From the NCBI GenBank assembly GCA_936450465.1, contig OW388299.1:41551548-41615547 (forward strand): 64,000 nucleotides of DNA. Direction: 5' to 3'. The stretch comes from Gibbula magus. Its lineage: Eukaryota; Mollusca; Gastropoda; Trochida; Trochidae. The notes under the pieces were generated by a model. It searched no databases. It saw only the letters and a list, made by a program, of their open reading frames with translations, and was not told where the DNA came from. Made by a program: the position numbers and the translations under genes. Positions 59,845-64,000 of the stretch are shown here, piece after piece. How positions within the stretch are numbered: the first letter of the stretch is position 1; every line of letters starts with the position of its first letter.

Positions 59845-60143
59845 CTTGTCTAGCAATGCACAGTTTCTGTTACACATACTGACAAACATGAAGCAATGAT
59901 ATCAACTTAATTGCCAATCAAATGGGAACTGTTTCAAGATAGCAGCAGACGGAATAAATGTGTATTGGTAAGATGGCCCTGATCTGACTATTGCACATAA
60001 AACGCCTGTTTACTGGAGATCAATCATGATGGTAACCACCAAGAAAGGGAGCAAAGGTCATAAGTAATGGTTTCTCCAGAGCCATCATGTTTATATTCGA
60101 CTTCGGGAAACTTTTAAAACTAATTCAAATCAAGATGCTCTTT
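59845..60143 (+). repeat. Dispersed repeat X, plus-strand copy
   Basis: It matches the complement of 50845-51135 over almost its full length, starting near gcacagtttctgttacacat and ending near aaatcaagatgctc. No terminal repeat or coding frame was seen. Confidence 0.75.
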
Positions 60144-60187
60144 CTGTTGAAGTAAATGATTTGTTTTCTTCATCCTTGCAAAATCCT

Positions 60188-60287
60188 GGACCCATATTTC
60201 ACTTAGCGCTAAGATAGCGTAAGTGCCATACATGAACACTGACTTACGACTATCTTAGCACTAAGACAGCTTCGACAATATGGGCCC
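60188..60287. mobile_element. Foldback MITE with cttagcgctaag core
   Basis: The left arm ggacccatatttcacttagc...taagt (60188-60224) and the right arm acttacgactatcttagcac...gggccc (60242-60287) are inverted repeats with a 17-base loop. Foldbacks built on a ttagcgctaaga core and gggcccatatt ends are common in marine invertebrates, from general knowledge. No TSD was determined. Confidence 0.75.
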
Positions 60288-60293
60288 TGTTCC

Positions 60294-60723
60294 TTAAAGG
60301 GACACTGTGTTTTTCATGAAAGTTTATGTTGATTTGATACATACAAAAATATCAAATGTACTGATTTACGACAAAATCATTTCACTCTACTTGCATATTT
60401 ATAACCTAACGCCAAATATTTGACAGTAACTTGCTTTCAATGAAACTCGATCAGCGGCTTAATACAAGAGGAGAAGCCGAATTCATATACCCCATTTACA
60501 GGTATACAAGTTATATGTTCCATTGAACAGTACCCACCAATATCTGTCTCTTTGTCTGTTACATGTAATTTTTCAAAATAACGTTTGAACAATTGACGCG
60601 CTAACATTGTCCGGTTTTCGATCATAATCACGACTAAACATCTTAAAAATGTAATTATACTATATACTAAAAGCATACTTTTCGACAACAGTTATCACTT
60701 CTCGATAAAATAACACTCTTGGG
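60294..60723 (-). mobile_element. TTAA-type MITE family 1, copy 3, cut at the duplication border
   Basis: It starts TTAA (60294-60297) then agggacactgtgttttt, a diverged right terminus of the family in reverse. Near its other end attgtccggttttcgatcat and cacttctcgataaaataaca match the complement of copies 1 and 2. About 50 bases of the terminus are missing because duplication copy B starts at 60724. Confidence 0.75.
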
Positions 60724-61235
60724 GAAACGATAGTTGATAGTTGGTCTTATAAATCTCGCACTAGATTTCTTAAAGTTTAATTGTCATTCTACTCACTCCC
60801 ATCTACGTCCTGTTGAATTAGAACGCATGATCGTTGAACATTGACTTCAGTTCTGATTATTATGTCACAGAAGGAACATCAAAGACAATCAAATGTCACA
60901 TCTCAGTATAAGATGTTGTGTGGTTATACAACTCTGACGCAGGCATGGTCTTTGAACTAAGCCTTCAGCAAACATCCACTTATCAGAGAAGATCTGACTG
61001 TAAGCAGATTATTCAGCGTCATCTTGCATGGTGGCGAACACTTGATTTATTAGTGGTGCATGTATAATGTCATGTTATGTGGATGTTTCAAGATCACTTT
61101 CACAGGCCAGCCCATAACACGAGAATTTACAAATGAATACTTTCTTTGCTGAATAAAAACATATAATCGGTACTCATTGTTGGTTAATGTTAACTTCACA
61201 ACTCCGATGTTGTTCCGCAACATTAGGCAGTGTAA

Positions 61236-61480
61236 GCCCAGGGACTCGGCAACTTTGCTGTAAAGAACTGTTCATCGAGATGTAGGGTTTGGATGCAATG
61301 ATATGCTATTTCATCTCAGTACCATCCAGTTCGCCACTTCGAGCCGATGCTCACAGGTTTCACTACAATGCATAGCCACCATGGCATTGCAGGCTTCCTC
61401 CCTGCAACACTACTTGCAGTAATGATGTGAGTGAAATACTATTGAAAGCCGCGTTAAACTGAAAATAACTTCACCACACC
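61236..61480 (+). mobile_element. Head-less S1 SINE, copy B partner of 55941
   Basis: It starts gcccagggactcggcaactt and ends near aagccgcgttaaactgaaaa. It shares truncation point and flanks with 55941-56183, so it was duplicated, not independently inserted. A second inverted body fragment follows at 61560-61612. Confidence 0.85.
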
Positions 61481-61559
61481 AGTAACAACATCACTTCGAA
61501 TGTTTAGTTGATCACGTGAATTTCAGTGCCACCAATGATATTGTTGCGGGGAGGAGGCC

Positions 61560-61612
61560 AATAATGCCATGGTGAAATCTGGCGAAAGTGGCATACCATT
61601 GGTTGTATATCT
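61560..61612 (-). mobile_element. S1 SINE body fragment, inverted, copy B
   Basis: ccatggtgaaatctggcgaa and ggcataccattggttgta match the complement of the S1 body, and match 56250-56325 with an internal deletion. Confidence 0.5.
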
Positions 61613-63033
61613 CACAAAAAAAGAGACAACAATTAAATTGACAGTGAAATTTCTAAAGATCATTTGATATAAATGACTTCAAACCATAAACATGTACCAG
61701 GCAGAAAGGATTTTCACAACACGAAAATAGTTCATTTTACAACAAATAAACTGAATGCAAAAACAGTCTTCAAAATATTGCATCTTGGCTCGAGCGATGA
61801 AACTAAACGCCTCCGCCTTTGGTATCCCTTTATTTACATGGATCACCAGAAACTGCTGGAGATGGTTTATGTTTCCTTAATGAGAACAGCAGCAATAACA
61901 TAAACGATGGAATGCTGCAATCTGGTCCGGTTTAGGGCGTGTTATGACAGCGACCACGGATTGCTTATCAGACACTCCCTATGAATAATGTTACTGCCGT
62001 TGTCAAGTAATAAATCATCAATTGACATAATTCCATCCAGTGTTTTATTGTATTACAAATCCTGATTTCGTATTTGGTACATCCATCTTCAACCATGATG
62101 TAAAGTCTTAGCATTACACATTCTGTACAGTACCTCCTTATAATGACTCACATTACATAACACACGTCAGCTATCATCTGCATTTTAGAACTTGGTAAAT
62201 AAGTTATTACTCCAACTCATTTAAGCAGCTAATTCATGTATGGTAATTTGATGCTTATCTTGCACTTCATCTGATCTAAACATGGACTGCTACGGATCAG
62301 TTTAACTGATATTCCCACCTGAACACGATGAAGCGGTTAAACAAACAACAGGATAGAGCACTGCGAGTATCTGCTTTATAATGGTCAATATCACATATCA
62401 TTGGTCAAACAAATTACTCAGGGGGCAGCTTCATATTTGTCCCTTTCCTCCTGTGTACAATGGTCTGTTTGAGCGGAAAGGTCTATATATATTGAGTGAA
62501 CTTCCATTTGGCTCTGTGTAATGATGTAAGTTTGCGGTATGAAGGTTTAATGGTTTTCATAGCAATTAGATGGTCGATGAGTTTTTAAAATGTCCACAAA
62601 AGGAAAAGTCTGCAAACATGAATCTCTACGATGTGTGATGCGTTTGTATAATTATTCAATATTGCAAATGGGGCGCGTGTATTACGTGTTCATGGCAATG
62701 TTAATGTTAAATGTTAATGTAGTTTCCAAAAGGTTGAAGACAAAATGTAGACATTATAGTGTTTGTAAACCAAAACCAAAAAAGTATTTTAAGATTGCTC
62801 AAGACGAGGTGCCAACCTATATTTGCAACTACAAGGATCTCGTCCTGAAAAAGTACAAGCATTTATGCTATTGAACGTTCATGTAGTGTGATCCCAAATA
62901 TATGTTATAACTGCTTTATAAACTATTAATATATGCATGGTAAACTAGCTGAACGATTGCAGATTTTGTAAATTACAAGAGTGGATACCACTGGCTAATA
63001 TGTTATACCGTTGATATATAGATCATATAGATG

Positions 63034-63170
63034 TATAGATGACATTCAAACTGTTGAGAGATATGTTTTATTCTGACTGATTTGGTTGTGAAAAGGTCGA
63101 CTCTATTAGCAGATGCTTCTTCACTATTTATTTTGTTATCAGCCATATTGTCTCATACTTGATATTCAAC
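63034..63170. other. 137-bp identical island, copy B
   Basis: This is base-for-base identical to 58250-58386, and the identity stops abruptly on both sides. Confidence 0.75.
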
Positions 63171-64000
63171 GGAAACATCACTGTGAGTATTCGATTTAAC
63201 CTTAATTGTTATATGAGCTGCATGAATCATGTATAGATCAAATATGTACACGAAACAGTGTCTACTTATTCTCGATACAATTATCAATGAGCTTGGTATA
63301 AAGAGAGTATAACCCGGGAAAGTGTGTCATATAACTGTTACATAACGATTGTGAAGTTTTGTAATGGCCCAGGGAGAGCGAGTGTTGTCGCCATATTTTC
63401 ATGAGTTTCATAAAAGTCATATAAGACAATTCTGGGTGTAATAATGACTTTATTATATATCCAGTTATATTTGAATCGTGTGAAAATAACCAGAAAACGG
63501 CCCACTTTTCGTGTGACTATACAAGCTACAATGACGTAACGAACAATTGTATACGAAATATGGGAACTCTCGCTGAAACAACTGTGAGAAGGCAAACGTC
63601 ATATGTGCGCATGTACTCATATCGAAAATATGGATAATAAAAGTTGAATGCACATACGTATTTGGTATTGTATTATGTGATTTTAACATTTGCAATAGAG
63701 AAGAAACAGCTGAACATGGAACTTTTACGATTTCTGGTGTACCGTATTCCCTTGAGGCTAACAACATTTACTGTTATAGTTGGGAAAATGTGATGAAGAG
63801 AACACTTACACATTTGCAAAACATGAAGTAGTAATTTTACATGATTTTCACCATTTACGAGTGTCTAGAACGATCGAAATCCCTGGACTTTATTCAGTTT
63901 GATTGTACGTGGATTGTGATTAAACGATCAATATTTAAGGTTGTATATTTTCAAACCATATTACAAAATGATTGCCACATGTTGGTTTGGAGATACATAC

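Larger units (their letters stand above)
60724..64000 (+). repeat. Tandem segmental duplication 2, copy B (runs off the window)
   Basis: It starts gaaacgatagttgatagttg and matches copy A in order to the window end. It carries the unoccupied sites for the MITE and SINE seen in copy A. The frame 62590-62874 (MSTKGKVCKHESLRCVMRLY...) has a partly open counterpart in A (57537 on), but the two differ mostly by amino-acid-changing substitutions, so no selection for coding is evident. Confidence 0.92.

Noticed and set aside
62590..62874. 94-codon frame in duplication copy B
   Set aside because: The copy A counterpart is interrupted by a MITE, and differences between copies are mostly amino-acid-changing, so there is no sign of coding constraint.

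Overview
This window looks like non-coding DNA from a marine invertebrate, most likely a mollusc and probably a gastropod. It is AT-rich. No open frame is long enough to stand as a gene, and I see no operon, rRNA gene or CRISPR array. It is packed with short interspersed and terminal-inverted-repeat elements. The main SINE has a tRNA-like head with Pol III A and B boxes, and a tail reading 'cttgaaagcggcgttaaacc' followed by short CACCT or CACT repeats. From general knowledge that tail is typical of molluscan SINEs; the organism call is inference.

Layout. 1-5040 is one copy of an old segmental duplication whose second copy is 18566-26980. The second copy is longer because of a 2.3 kb insertion block (about 20240-22525) and several SINEs. 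5059-5832 is a 46-bp satellite of 17 units in alternating A/B register. 9398-10076 is a 5'-truncated Penelope-like retroelement with a 12-bp target-site duplication (TSD). 12.7-18.3 kb holds local tandem duplications and three minus-strand SINEs. 27-35 kb holds SINEs, foldbacks, a Mutator-like element with 68/69-matched terminal repeats and an 11-bp TSD, and a TTAA-flanked MITE. 36.7-37.5 kb is a SINE split by a Tc1-like element at a TA. 37.8-39.1 kb is an A-B-A-B array of exon-like modules of unknown function. 39.9-40.6 kb has a second SINE type and a second TTAA MITE. 40.6-55.4 kb is mostly anonymous, with a few repeats and a Tc1 transposase remnant. 55385-59532 and 60724-64000 are a young tandem duplication whose right copy leaves the window.

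The two duplications give the best evidence, because one copy preserves the empty site of an element inserted in the other. This shows for a SINE (58524-58779), a 9-bp-TSD MITE (57647-57869) and TTAA MITE copy 1 (2269-2734) that each moved after duplication. Inside the young duplication a 137-bp block is identical in both copies while its flanks differ, and a diverged relative lies near 48.0 kb.

No complete biological system was found. The features most in need of explanation are the exon-like array (37.8-39.1 kb), the 137-bp identical island, the alternating satellite, and the families that can be defined from two or three copies within this one window.
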